Counted from the first letter of the stretch, positions 17,839 through 27,245 are shown. The stretch: 64,000 nt of DNA from JAQGMJ01 sp036498945 (GCA_036498945.1 DASYEQ010000101.1:1-64000), one strand, 5' to 3'. Numbers and translations are program-made. The notes: a model not told the origin generated them from the sequence alone.

Positions 17839-19590
17839 ATGACCATACAATTGAGGGAACGGGAATTGGCCACGAAGAAGCTGACCCCCAACAAGTCTTA
17901 CCAACTCGAAAAATCAGCCACCGGTATTTCCGGCATGGACGAAATCACCGAAGGCGGCCTGCCGGCGCGGCGACCGACCCTGGTGTGCGGCTCGGCTGGT
18001 TCTGGCAAGACCATGTTCGCCATGGAATTCCTGGTGCGCGGCGCCACGGAATTCGGCGAGCCGGGCGTGATGATGATGTTCGAGGAGAGCGCGGGCGAAC
18101 TCACCACCAACATGCGCTCGCTGGGTTTTGATCTCGACGATCTGGTGCGCAAGAAAAAGCTGGTGATGGACTATGTCTACATCGAGCGCAGCGAAATCGA
18201 GGAAACCGGCGACTATGACCTCGAGGGCCTGTTCATCCGCTTAGGCCACGCGATCGATTCGATCGGCGCCAAGCGCGTGGTGATCGACACCCTGGAAGCG
18301 CTGTTCTCCGGCTTCGACAGCGAGGCAATCCTGCGCGCCGAATTGCGCCGCCTGTTCCGCTGGCTCAAGGACAAGGGAATGACCACGGTCATCACCGGCG
18401 AGCGCGGCGAGGCGTCCCTCACGCGCTATGGGCTGGAAGAGTACGTGGCCGACTGCGTGATCCTGCTGGATCACCGCGTGGTGGAGGAAGTCTCGACGCG
18501 GCGCCTGCGCGTGATCAAGTATCGCGGCACCACCCACGGCACCAACGAGTATCCCTTCATGATCGGCGCCGGCGGCTTCTCCGTGCTACCGATCACCTCC
18601 CTCACGCTGGACCACCAGGTATCCAGCCAGCGTGTCGGCACCGGCATCGCCAAGCTGGACGCGATGTTCGGCGGCAAGGGCTGGTTCCGCGGCTCCTCCA
18701 TCCTGATCTCGGGGGCGCCGGGCACAGGCAAGAGCAGCATGGGGGCGCTGTTCGCGAATTCCGCCTGCGCGCGCGGCGAGCGCACGGTGATCTTCGGCTT
18801 CGAGGAATCGGCCAGCCAGATCGTGCGCAACATGCGCTCCATCGGCATCGACCTGCAACGCTGGATCGACGCCGGGCTGTTGCAGATACACGCCTCGCGT
18901 CCCACCCTGTTCGGGCTGGAGCAGCATCTGATGAAGATGTATGAGACCGTCATCCGGTACAAACCGAAAAACGTGGTGGTGGACCCGATCAGCAATCTTT
19001 CCTTCGACCACAACACCGCCGGCTTCAAGCCGACGCTGATGCGCCTGATCGATTTCCTGAAGATGCACGGCATCACGGGAGTGTTCACCAACCTGACGAC
19101 GGACGGGCCGATCGCTCTCGCCGAAGGCAGCACCGGGGTTTCTTCGCTGATGGATACCTGGGTGCTGGTGTCCAACCTGCAGGGCAACGCGGAACGCACG
19201 CGCGCGATCCAGATCCTGAAATCGCGCGGCATGCCGCACTCCAACCAGATCCGCGAATTCGTCATGACCCACAAGGGCCTGGACATCATCGACATCTTCC
19301 GCACCGGCCGCGGCGCGCTCACCGGCAGTGCGCGCGTTCAGGAGCAGGAGCGGCGCACGGCGCGCGCCGTACGCCTGGCCGACGGCAGCAGCATCTTCGG
19401 CCCAGGCGGCGAGCGCGCGCGCATGCTGGAGGCGCAGATGGCGCTGATGCAGGAGGAACTGGATATCGAGACCTCCCAGCAAGAGGGTGGGCGCCGCCGC
19501 GACGACGCCGCGGGGCGCGCCGCAGAGCCGGCCGGGAAGGCAACCATGAAAAAGGCGGCGCGCGCCGCGCAAGGAAAACGCCGTGGCTAG
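17839..19590 (+). CDS. kaiC: KaiC-family tandem-ATPase (circadian-type)
   Basis: A 583-residue protein with two RecA-like domains. CI: Walker A GSAGSGKT (51-58), catalytic Glu pair FEES (81-84), Walker B RVVIDTLE. CII: Walker A GAPGTGKS (292-299), FEES (321-324), Walker B NVVVDPIS. The position of the cyanobacterial autophosphorylation pair (Ser-Thr) is Ser435-Ser436 here (GVSSLMDTW). A charged tail follows from about 490. Such proteins are ATP-driven phospho-switches that bind KaiB; no KaiA is visible. The ATG at 17839 has no clear ribosome site; a TTG at 17866 is preceded by GGGAACGGGAA and may be the real start. Confidence 0.93.
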   Translation: MTIQLRERELATKKLTPNKSYQLEKSATGISGMDEITEGGLPARRPTLVCGSAGSGKTMFAMEFLVRGATEFGEPGVMMMFEESAGELTTNMRSLGFDLDDLVRKKKLVMDYVYIERSEIEETGDYDLEGLFIRLGHAIDSIGAKRVVIDTLEALFSGFDSEAILRAELRRLFRWLKDKGMTTVITGERGEASLTRYGLEEYVADCVILLDHRVVEEVSTRRLRVIKYRGTTHGTNEYPFMIGAGGFSVLPITSLTLDHQVSSQRVGTGIAKLDAMFGGKGWFRGSSILISGAPGTGKSSMGALFANSACARGERTVIFGFEESASQIVRNMRSIGIDLQRWIDAGLLQIHASRPTLFGLEQHLMKMYETVIRYKPKNVVVDPISNLSFDHNTAGFKPTLMRLIDFLKMHGITGVFTNLTTDGPIALAEGSTGVSSLMDTWVLVSNLQGNAERTRAIQILKSRGMPHSNQIREFVMTHKGLDIIDIFRTGRGALTGSARVQEQERRTARAVRLADGSSIFGPGGERARMLEAQMALMQEELDIETSQQEGGRRRDDAAGRAAEPAGKATMKKAARAAQGKRRG

Positions 19591-19906
19591 CCGAAAATCC
19601 GCCGAGGCGAAGGCAAAAGCCGAATGGAACCTGCGCCTGTATGTGGCCGGGCAGACCGAGCGCTCGATGGCCGCGCTTTCCAACCTGCGCAAGATCTGCG
19701 AGGAGTACCTGGCCGGGCACTACGACATCGAGGTGATCGACCTCCTGGTGAACCCGCGCCTGGCGGCGGGTGACCAGATCCTCGCCGTACCCACGCTGGT
19801 GCGCAAGCTGCCCGAGCCGATCAAGAAGATCATCGGCGACCTCTCGAACGAGGAACGGGTGCTGGTGGGCCTGGACATCAAGCCGGCCACCAAGGCCGGA
19901 AAGTAA
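19583..19906 (+). CDS. kaiB: KaiB-family protein 1
   Basis: A 107-residue KaiB homologue, close to the cyanobacterial pattern: NLRLYVAGQTERSMAAL, YDIEVIDLLVNPRLA, QILAVPTLVRKLPEPIKKI and IGDLSNEERVLVGLD. KaiB switches from an inactive fold to a thioredoxin-like fold that binds the KaiC ring. The gene overlaps the end of kaiC by 8 bases, implying translational coupling. A Lys/Ala-rich N-terminal extension of about 14 residues precedes the domain. Confidence 0.93.
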   Translation: MASRKSAEAKAKAEWNLRLYVAGQTERSMAALSNLRKICEEYLAGHYDIEVIDLLVNPRLAAGDQILAVPTLVRKLPEPIKKIIGDLSNEERVLVGLDIKPATKAGK

Positions 19907-19928
19907 GCGCCGCAAGGCGCGGAGACGC

Positions 19929-20237
19929 ATGGCGGGAAAAACGGAACAAAAACGCTACCGCCTGAGTCTGTATGTGATCGGCGCGACGCCGCATTCGGCG
20001 CGCGCCATCGTCAACCTGCGCCGTATCTGCGAGGAACATGCGCCGGGCGAATATGAATTGAGAGTGGTCGACGTGACACACAACCCGCAAGCGGCGAAGG
20101 AACACCAGATCGTCGCCACGCCGACCTTGATTCGCGAGGCACCGCTGCCCCTGCAGCGCCTGGTGGGCGACATGTCGCGCGATGAGGTGGTGGCCAGGCG
20201 CCTGGGCCTGCCGCCGCGCGAAGGAAAGCCGTCGTGA
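19929..20237 (+). CDS. KaiB-family protein 2
   Basis: A second, more diverged KaiB homologue of 102 residues: RLSLYVIGATPHSARAIVNL, YELRVVDVTHNPQAAKEHQ, IVATPTLIREAPLPLQRL and VGDMSRDEVVARRLGL. The GDLSN-type segment of KaiB1 becomes GDMSR. It follows KaiB1 by 22 bases and overlaps the kinase start by 4 bases. Two KaiBs in one operon suggest different fold-switching or partner preference, for example KaiC versus the kinase, by inference. Confidence 0.9.
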   Translation: MAGKTEQKRYRLSLYVIGATPHSARAIVNLRRICEEHAPGEYELRVVDVTHNPQAAKEHQIVATPTLIREAPLPLQRLVGDMSRDEVVARRLGLPPREGKPS

Positions 20238-22288
20238 GCCAGACTGTCATATCCGCCGACCCTACCGCCGAACTGGCGCGCCTGCGCGAGGAAAACGCCG
20301 GCCTGCGCGAGCGCATGGAGGAGGCGGAAGACACCTTGCGCGCGCTGCGCAACAACGAGATCGACGCGATCGTCGTCGGCGAGAGCATCTATACGCTGGT
20401 GGGCGCGAATGCGACCGCCAACCGCATGCGCGGCGAGGTGCTGACGCAGATGGAAGACGCGGTGGTGGCCACCGACCTCGAAGGCCGCGTGATCTACATG
20501 AACCCGGCGGCCGAGCGCCAGTACGGGCGCGCGGCCAACGCCGTCCTCGGCCTGCCGGCCGAGCGCTTGTATACGCACATGTGGCTGTCGGACGACGATC
20601 ACGCGCAAAGCCGGGCGGCGCTGGCCGCGGGAGACGCCTGGCGCGGCAAGGTAAAGCACCGCTTGCCGGATGGACACGAACTGCAACTCGAATGTACCTT
20701 GAGCTGCATGGCCGATGGCGACGGCGGGCGCACCGGTTATCTCAGCGTGCTGCGCGACGTCACCGCGCGCGCGCAGGCCGAAGCGGCCCTGGCCGACAGC
20801 CAGCAGCTGCTGCAGTTCTCGATGGAGTCGGCGCGCATCGGCTTGTGGACCATGGACGTGGAAAGCGGGCTCGCCACCGGTTCCGACCTGCATGCGGCCT
20901 GTTTCGGCTATTCGCGCCGCGTCGGCAACTGGAGCGGCGAGCGCTTCCTCGCGCATGTGCACCCGGACGACCGCGAGCATGTCGAATCGGTGCGCCGCCA
21001 GGCGGTGGAGCGCGCCGGTGACTTTCATTTCGAATGCCGCGTGGTGTGGCCGGACCATAGCATCCACTGGATCGAGGTGCACGGCAACACCCTGCTGCGC
21101 AACGGCGAGCCGGCGCGCATGGCGGGTATCGTCAGCGACATCACGCGGCGCCGGCAGGCCGACGAGGCGCTGCGCGAGGCCGACCGCCAAAAGGACGAGT
21201 TCCTCGCCACCCTGGCGCACGAACTGCGTAACCCGCTGGCGCCGATCCGCACCGCCGCCCACGTGCTGGCCTCCAAGCGCCTCACGCCCGAGGTGCACGA
21301 CAAGAGCGTCGCCATCATCAGCCGACAAGTGAGCCACATGGCGCGCCTGCTCGACGACCTGCTGGACATCGCGCGCATCACGCGCAAGCGCCTGACCCTG
21401 CAGAAGGATTACATCGACCTGCGTAGCGCCGCCGAGACCGGCATCGAAGCCTCGCGCGCGGCCATCGAGGGCAAGCGCCACCACCTGGTGGTGGAAATGC
21501 CGCCGACGCCGATCCGCCTGGAGGCGGACCCGGTGCGGGTGGCGCAGATCGTTTCCAACCTGCTCAACAACGCGGCCAAGTATTCGAACGCCGGCGCCAC
21601 CATCACCGTCAGCGTGCGGCGCACCGACGGCCACGGCGAACTGGTGGTGAAGGATACCGGCATCGGCATGAGCCCCGAAGCGCTGAAATCGGTATTCACC
21701 ATGTTCGCCCAGGAAGAGACGGTGCTGGACCGCTCGGAAGGCGGCCTGGGCATCGGACTGGCGCTGGTGCGCGGCCTGGCCGAATTGCACAACGGCAGCG
21801 TCAGCGCCATCAGCCCGGGGCTGGGCCGGGGCTCGACATTCGTGGTGCGCTTTCCGGTGTCGGAAAAAGCGGCGGCGCGCGTCCCCCCCGTAGCCGAGGC
21901 GCAGGCCAGCGACGAGTCGCAGCCGGGGCTGCGCATCCTGATTGCCGACGACAATCACGACGCCGCCGACAGCATGGCCACCCTTTTGCGCCTGCTTGGC
22001 CACGACGTACTGGTGGCCGGCGACGGCGTCGCCGCCTTCGAGATGGCGCGCGATGCGTATCCGCAGGTGATGCTGCTGGACATCGGCATGCCGGGCCTGA
22101 ACGGCTACGAACTGGCGCACAAGCTGCGCCAGGAAGCCTGGGGCCGCAACGTGCTGCTGATCGCCGCCACCGGCTGGGGCCAGGACGAAGACAAGGCACG
22201 CGCCACTGCCGCCGGCTTCAATGCGCACCTCACCAAACCCTTCAATCCGGATGCGCTGAATACGCTGATCCGGGAGTGGGGAGCCTAG
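20234..22288 (+). CDS. soluble PAS-PAS hybrid histidine kinase of the kai operon
   Basis: A 684-residue cytoplasmic kinase with no membrane helix. An N-terminal coiled coil (about 11-45) ends in ALRNNEIDAIVVGE, then PAS 1 (about 65-180), PAS 2 (about 190-310), and HisKA with phospho-acceptor His329 in TLAHELRNPLAPI. The HATPase has NLLNNAAKY, DTGIGMS and GGLGIGLALVRG. A C-terminal receiver has phospho-Asp616 in LLDIGMPGLNG and Lys in LTKPFNP. Start is GTG in a GTGA overlap with kaiB2. It is the likely output or partner of the Kai proteins, comparable in role (not sequence) to SasA. Confidence 0.93.
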   Translation: MSQTVISADPTAELARLREENAGLRERMEEAEDTLRALRNNEIDAIVVGESIYTLVGANATANRMRGEVLTQMEDAVVATDLEGRVIYMNPAAERQYGRAANAVLGLPAERLYTHMWLSDDDHAQSRAALAAGDAWRGKVKHRLPDGHELQLECTLSCMADGDGGRTGYLSVLRDVTARAQAEAALADSQQLLQFSMESARIGLWTMDVESGLATGSDLHAACFGYSRRVGNWSGERFLAHVHPDDREHVESVRRQAVERAGDFHFECRVVWPDHSIHWIEVHGNTLLRNGEPARMAGIVSDITRRRQADEALREADRQKDEFLATLAHELRNPLAPIRTAAHVLASKRLTPEVHDKSVAIISRQVSHMARLLDDLLDIARITRKRLTLQKDYIDLRSAAETGIEASRAAIEGKRHHLVVEMPPTPIRLEADPVRVAQIVSNLLNNAAKYSNAGATITVSVRRTDGHGELVVKDTGIGMSPEALKSVFTMFAQEETVLDRSEGGLGIGLALVRGLAELHNGSVSAISPGLGRGSTFVVRFPVSEKAAARVPPVAEAQASDESQPGLRILIADDNHDAADSMATLLRLLGHDVLVAGDGVAAFEMARDAYPQVMLLDIGMPGLNGYELAHKLRQEAWGRNVLLIAATGWGQDEDKARATAAGFNAHLTKPFNPDALNTLIREWGA

Positions 22289-22499
22289 GAAGGACAGTCG
22301 AGCCGTGCTTGACGCGCAGCGCCGGGCGCGGGCGTGCGAGCACCTGGCGTATGGGCGAAGCTTGCGACGCGCGGCAGCCCTTCCGGTAAAAGCGCTACGA
22401 TCCGATCGAACCAAGCCTCCGATCGGCACTCCAAGCCGCAATTCGCATACCGCACCTCTTGCACGGCGAGCCGGCGCAGCAACTTCCCTGCGAATCACG

Positions 22500-23261
22500 A
22501 TGACCCCAGCCTCCCGTGCCCGCCTGCTTGCAGCCTTGTGCTCCCTGGCCGTGAGCGCCGCCCGCGCTTCGGGCGGCCCGCCGATGTTCACCGACGACCC
22601 CGGCACGCCGGGAAACGGCAACTGGGAAATCAATGTCGCCGCGGTCAGCAGCCATGCGGACGGCGTGAGCAGCCACCAATTGCCGCTGGTGGACGCGAAC
22701 TATGGCGTCAGCGACCGGCTGCAATTGAAGCTGGAGATGCCCTGGCAGTTGCAGCAGCAGCCGGGTGGCGCCTATCAGGGCGGCGCCGGCAACGCGCTGG
22801 CGGGAGTCAAATGGCGCTTTTACGACGGTGGCGAAAAAGCCTGGCAGGTATCGACCTATCCGCAGATCGAATTCCGCACGCCGCTTTCCAATCTCAACCA
22901 CAACGACCTCGCGGATCACGGCGTGAGCCGGCTACTGCCGCTGGAATTCGTGCGTGGCTTCGAGGGTTTCGACATCAATTTTGACGTCGGTCGCTGGTTT
23001 CGCCCGGCAGACCAGGTCGATACCTGGATCGGCGGCGTCGCAGTGACACGCGAAGTGAAACAAGGCTTCGAGCTGATCGCGGAAATCCACGACGAGAGGG
23101 CGACGCACACCTCGGCAGATGAGCTGCTCCTCAACTTCGGCGCGCGCTACGATTTCTCGCCGCGCTACACCCTGCTGCTTTCAGCCGGGCGGGATTTGCA
23201 CAACAGCCTGGGCAGCAGGAATACCCTGCTTTCCTATGTCGGCTTGCAGATCCACTACTAA
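22500..23261 (+). CDS. outer-membrane beta-barrel protein (Phenol_MetA_deg/transporter-like)
   Basis: A 253-residue exported protein. A signal peptide covers about 1-24 (LAALCSLAVSAARASG), followed by GGPPMFTDDPGTPGNGNWEI, the typical opening of the small porin-like family often annotated as MetA-pathway/transporter proteins. Alternating hydrophobic strands continue to the C-terminal YVGLQIHY, which ends in an aromatic residue as barrels do. Substrate unknown. It begins 211 bases after the kai kinase. Confidence 0.72.
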   Translation: MTPASRARLLAALCSLAVSAARASGGPPMFTDDPGTPGNGNWEINVAAVSSHADGVSSHQLPLVDANYGVSDRLQLKLEMPWQLQQQPGGAYQGGAGNALAGVKWRFYDGGEKAWQVSTYPQIEFRTPLSNLNHNDLADHGVSRLLPLEFVRGFEGFDINFDVGRWFRPADQVDTWIGGVAVTREVKQGFELIAEIHDERATHTSADELLLNFGARYDFSPRYTLLLSAGRDLHNSLGSRNTLLSYVGLQIHY

Positions 23262-23360
23262 CCCGGCTGCGGTGGCGCAGAAATACTGCGGCGCAAACGA
23301 ACGATCTCTCACCGATGGGGATCGTCCCATCGTATTCGCGTCAGCCATCAGCGCACGGCG

Positions 23361-23391
23361 GAAAAAGAAACGCCGCGCCTAGGGCGCGGCG
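23361..23391 (-). terminator. rho-independent terminator of maeB
   Basis: Perfect 9-bp stem CGCCGCGCC (23371-23379) and GGCGCGGCG (23383-23391), loop of three bases, followed on the minus strand by TTTCTTTTTC. It lies 18 bases after the maeB stop. Confidence 0.88.
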
Positions 23392-23409
23392 GATCCGGAA
23401 AACGCTCGT

Positions 23410-25698
23410 TCAGCGCGCGGCGTTGGCGTCCACTACCGTCAACGCGGTCATGTTGACCAGGCGGCGCACGGTGGCCGAAGGCGTGAGGATGTGCACAGCC
23501 TTGGCGGCGCCGAGCAGAATCGGGCCGATGGTGACGCCGCCGCCGGCGGCGGTCTTCAGCAGGTTGTAGCTGATGTTGGCGGTTTCCATGTTGGAAAACA
23601 CCAGCAGGTTGGCGTCGCCCTTCAGGCGCGAGTTGGGCATCATGATCTTGCGCACGTTGGCATCCAGCGCGGCGTCGCCGTGCATTTCGCCGTCGACTTC
23701 CATCCACGAGGCACGCTCGTTCAATAGCGCCAGGGTCTCGCGCATCTTCACCGCCGAGGCGCAGTTCGAAGAGCCGAAGCTGGAGTGCGACAGCAGCGCC
23801 ACCTTGGGGACGATGCCGAAGCGGCGCATCTCTTCCGCCGCCATGATGGTGATTTCGCACAGCTGTTCGGCCGTCGGGTCCATGTTGACGTGGGTGTCGA
23901 CCAGGAACACCTGGCGGCCGGGCAGCATCAGACCGTTCATCGCGGCGTATTCCTTGACGCCGGGGCGCAGGCCGATCACCTGGTCGATGTAGGGCAGGTG
24001 CAGGGCGTGGGTGCCGAAGGTGCCACAGATCATGCCGTCGGCGTCACCCTTGCGGATCATCATCGCGCCGATTAGCGTATGGCGGCGGCGCATCTCGACC
24101 TGCGCGTAGTGGGCGGTGATGCCCTTGCGCTCGGTGAGGCGGTGGTATTCCTGCCAGTACTCTTTATAGCGGCTATCGAACTCGGGGTTGACCAGGTCGA
24201 AATCGACGTCGGGCTTGATGCGCAGGCCGAAGCGCTCCAAACGATTCTGGATCACCGCCGGGCGGCCAATGAGGATCGGCCGGGCAATGCTTTCATCGAC
24301 GATGATCTGGGCGGCGCGCAGCACACGCTCGTCTTCGCCTTCGGCCAGCACGATGCGCTTGCCTTGCGCGGCGCGCGCTTCCTGGAAGATCGGCTTCATG
24401 ATGAGGCCGGAGTGGTAGACGAACTGCTCGAGACTCGATCGGTAGGCGTTCCAGTCGGAAATCGGCTGGGTGGCGACGCCGCTTTCCATCGCGGCCTTGG
24501 CCACGGCAGGGGCGACTTTAGCGATCAGGCGCGGGTCGAAGGGCTTGGGGATCAGGTATTCGGGACCGAAGCTGACATTGCCGGTGCCGTAGGCCAGGGC
24601 CACCACTTCGCTTTGCTCGGCCTGCGCCAGCTCCGCAATGGCGTTGACGGCGGCAATTTCCATCTCGGCCGTGATGGTAGTGGCCGCCACGTCCAGGGCT
24701 CCTCTGAAAATGAAAGGGAAGCAGAGGACGTTGTTGACCTGGTTCGGGTAATCGGTGCGGCCGGTGCACATCACGGCGTCGTCGCGCACTTCCTTCACCA
24801 GTTCGGGCAGGATTTCCGGCGTCGGGTTGGCGAGCGCCAGGATCAGCGGCTTGGCCGCCATCTTTTTCACCATCTCGGGCTTGAGCACGCCGCCGGCGGA
24901 GAGGCCAAGGAAAATGTCGGCGCCTTCGATCACATCGCCCAGGGTGCGTGCCGACGTCTTCTTGGCGTAGCGCGCCTTGTTGTCATCCATCTCCTCCTTG
25001 CGGCCTTCGTAGACCACGCCGGCGATGTCGGTGACGATGATGTTTTCCATCTTCAGGCCGAGCTTCACCAGCAGGTCAAGGCAGGTGAGCGCGGCGGCGC
25101 CGGCGCCGGAGGTGACCAGTTTCACGTCTTCGAACTTCTTGCCAACCACCTTCAGGCCGTTGGTGATCGCCGCGCCGACGATGATGGCGGTGCCGTGCTG
25201 GTCGTCGTGAAAGACCGGGATCTTCATGCGCTTGCGCAGTTCCCGCTCGACGTAGAAGCACTCGGGCGCCTTGATGTCTTCGAGGTTGATGCCGCCGAAG
25301 GTGGGTTCGAGCGAGGCGATGATATCGACCAGCTTTTCCGGGTCGCGCTCGGCGATCTCGATATCGAACACGTCGATGCCGGCGAACTTCTTGAACAGCA
25401 CCGCCTTGCCTTCCATCACCGGCTTGGAAGCCAGCGGGCCGATGTTGCCCAGGCCCAGCACGGCGGTGCCGTTGGTGATCACCGCCACCAGGTTGCCGCG
25501 CGCGGTGTATTGGCGCGCCGAGGCGGGGTCGGCTTCGATTTCCTTGCAGGCGAAAGCAACGCCCGGGGTGTAGGCCAGGGCGAGATCGCGCTGGTTGGTG
25601 AGCTGCTTGATCGGCGTTACCGAAATCTTGCCGGGGCGCGGCAGGCGGTGATAGTCGAGGGCGGCTTGTTTGATTTTATCGGCGGGATCGGGAGACAT
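23410..25698 (-). CDS. maeB: NADP-dependent malic enzyme
   Basis: Decarboxylates malate to pyruvate with reduction of NADP. At 762 residues it is the long MaeB type: a malic enzyme half (YTPGVAFACKEI, FHDDQHGTAIIVGAA, GAGAAALTCLDLL) and, from about 430, a phosphotransacetylase-like C-terminal half (RIVLAEGEDERVLRAA, SSFGSSNCASAVKMRE) that in this family serves regulation by acetyl-CoA rather than catalysis. It is divergent from the aminotransferase gene and ends at a strong terminator. Confidence 0.95.
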   Translation of the reverse strand: MSPDPADKIKQAALDYHRLPRPGKISVTPIKQLTNQRDLALAYTPGVAFACKEIEADPASARQYTARGNLVAVITNGTAVLGLGNIGPLASKPVMEGKAVLFKKFAGIDVFDIEIAERDPEKLVDIIASLEPTFGGINLEDIKAPECFYVERELRKRMKIPVFHDDQHGTAIIVGAAITNGLKVVGKKFEDVKLVTSGAGAAALTCLDLLVKLGLKMENIIVTDIAGVVYEGRKEEMDDNKARYAKKTSARTLGDVIEGADIFLGLSAGGVLKPEMVKKMAAKPLILALANPTPEILPELVKEVRDDAVMCTGRTDYPNQVNNVLCFPFIFRGALDVAATTITAEMEIAAVNAIAELAQAEQSEVVALAYGTGNVSFGPEYLIPKPFDPRLIAKVAPAVAKAAMESGVATQPISDWNAYRSSLEQFVYHSGLIMKPIFQEARAAQGKRIVLAEGEDERVLRAAQIIVDESIARPILIGRPAVIQNRLERFGLRIKPDVDFDLVNPEFDSRYKEYWQEYHRLTERKGITAHYAQVEMRRRHTLIGAMMIRKGDADGMICGTFGTHALHLPYIDQVIGLRPGVKEYAAMNGLMLPGRQVFLVDTHVNMDPTAEQLCEITIMAAEEMRRFGIVPKVALLSHSSFGSSNCASAVKMRETLALLNERASWMEVDGEMHGDAALDANVRKIMMPNSRLKGDANLLVFSNMETANISYNLLKTAAGGGVTIGPILLGAAKAVHILTPSATVRRLVNMTALTVVDANAAR

Positions 25699-25885
25699 GG
25701 ATTTCGCGGGAAAACGAAAAATTGGCGGCGAAGGCGCAATTATCGCCTATCGCGGGGCGCGAAGTTTACTCCCGGCGGCGACACGGCGCCAGTTTCCGCT
25801 TGCGTCAATTGCAGCCCATAAGACCACAGAGCGGTCAAAGCCACCTAAAATTGCGCTTTAGTAATCGCATCTCGCCTCATTTCCC

Positions 25886-27133
25886 ATGAATTCCCCTGCT
25901 TCCTCTTCTTCCCCCCGAGCCCTGCCGGTGGCGCGCCGCATGGCCGACATCGAATCGTTTTATGCCCTGGAGATCCAGCGCGACGCCGATGAACTGACGC
26001 GCGCCGGGCGCTCCATCATCTATCTGTGCGTCGGCGAGCCGGACTTCGCCGCCCCCACCGCCATCATGGACGCGGCCGATGCCGCTGTGCGTCGCGGCGA
26101 TACGCACTACACCGTGGCCCTGGGCATCTGGCCGCTGCGCGTGGCCATCAGCGAGCATTACAAGCGGCACTACGGCCTGGACATTCCGCCGGCGCGCATC
26201 GCCGTCACCTCCGGCGCCTCCGGGGCGCTGTTGATCGCCTTCGGCACCCTGGTGAATCCAGGCGACGAGTGGCTGATGCCCGACCCCACCTACCCCTGCA
26301 ACCGGCGCTTCGTCTCGCTATACGGCGGCACCACGCGACTGATCCAGTGCGGGCCGGAATCGAATTACCAGCTGACCGCGGAGCTGGTGGAACAGCACTG
26401 GGGCCCGAACACGCGCGGCGTGATGCTCGCCACGCCGTCGAACCCTACCGGCACCACCGCCTCGCCCGATGTGCTGCGCGCCATCCACGAAGTGGTGCGG
26501 GCCAAGGGCGGCACCTTCCTGGTGGACGAGATCTACCATGGCCTCACCTACGCGAAGAACCCGGATCATGACGGCCACGGCGCCCACGGCCGCTTCACCA
26601 ACGAGCGTAGCGCGCTGGAGCTGGGCGACGACCTGATCGTGGTCAACAGCTTTTCCAAGTACTTCAACATGACCGGCTGGCGCCTGGGCTGGATGGTGGT
26701 GCCCGAGTCGCACATGAAGCCGGTGGAAAAGCTGGCGCAGAATCTCTACATCTGCCCGCCCGCGGTCTCGCAGCACGCGGCCATGGCCTGCTTCGAGCCG
26801 GAAACGCTGGCCATCTACGAAGAGCGCCGCGCCGAATTCGCGCGCCGGCGCGACTTCCTTATTCCCGCGCTGCGCGAGATCGGCTTCAAGATTCCGAATA
26901 CGCCCGAAGGCGCGTTCTACGTCTATGCCGACATTTCGAATTTCGCCGGCGACAGCTTTTTCTTTTGCCGCGACGTACTGCACCAGGCCGGCGTGGCGAT
27001 CACCCCGGGGCGCGACTTCGGCGACCGCGATGCGGAAAAGTACGTGCGTTTCACCTATACCGTGCCGATCGAGCAACTGCGCGAGGTGGTGGAGCGGCTG
27101 CGCAAGTTTCTCGGTGCGCGCAGCAAGGCGTAG
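25886..27133 (+). CDS. class I/II pyridoxal-phosphate aminotransferase
   Basis: A 415-residue fold-type I aminotransferase of the AspC/AlaT group. Motifs: YLCVGEPDFAAP, HYTVALGIWPLR, ATPSNPTGTT, VDEIYHGLTY and the PLP lysine in NSFSKYFNMTGWRLGW; the substrate-carboxylate Arg lies in KYVRFTYTVP near the C-terminus. It transaminates an amino acid with 2-oxoglutarate; the exact substrate (aspartate, alanine or other) cannot be told. Monocistronic, divergent from maeB. Confidence 0.92.
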   Translation: MNSPASSSSPRALPVARRMADIESFYALEIQRDADELTRAGRSIIYLCVGEPDFAAPTAIMDAADAAVRRGDTHYTVALGIWPLRVAISEHYKRHYGLDIPPARIAVTSGASGALLIAFGTLVNPGDEWLMPDPTYPCNRRFVSLYGGTTRLIQCGPESNYQLTAELVEQHWGPNTRGVMLATPSNPTGTTASPDVLRAIHEVVRAKGGTFLVDEIYHGLTYAKNPDHDGHGAHGRFTNERSALELGDDLIVVNSFSKYFNMTGWRLGWMVVPESHMKPVEKLAQNLYICPPAVSQHAAMACFEPETLAIYEERRAEFARRRDFLIPALREIGFKIPNTPEGAFYVYADISNFAGDSFFFCRDVLHQAGVAITPGRDFGDRDAEKYVRFTYTVPIEQLREVVERLRKFLGARSKA

Positions 27134-27203
27134 CGGAAAGACATGGGGCGGCTTGCGCTGCCCGTGTAACAAAAGAGCGGAATACCCGCCCTCGCGCAAC
27201 GAA

Positions 27204-27231
27204 AAAAAGGACGGGTTACCCCTTCCTTTTT
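27204..27231. terminator. bidirectional terminator
   Basis: AAAAAGGA (27204-27211) pairs with TCCTTTTT (27224-27231) around an inner GGG/CCC stem with loop TTA. It separates the converging aminotransferase and GlcG-like genes and has T runs in both directions. Confidence 0.8.
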
Positions 27232-27245
27232 GCATTCCCCGCCGC

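Noticed and set aside
19955..22633. 892-codon minus-strand frame across the kai operon
   Set aside because: Antisense to kaiB2 and the hybrid kinase, both with intact catalytic motifs; composition is His/Arg/Ala-rich and not protein-like.
24079..25821. 580-codon plus-strand frame opposite maeB
   Set aside because: His/Asp/Gly-biased translation with no family motif, fully antisense to a well supported malic enzyme; a high-GC shadow frame.
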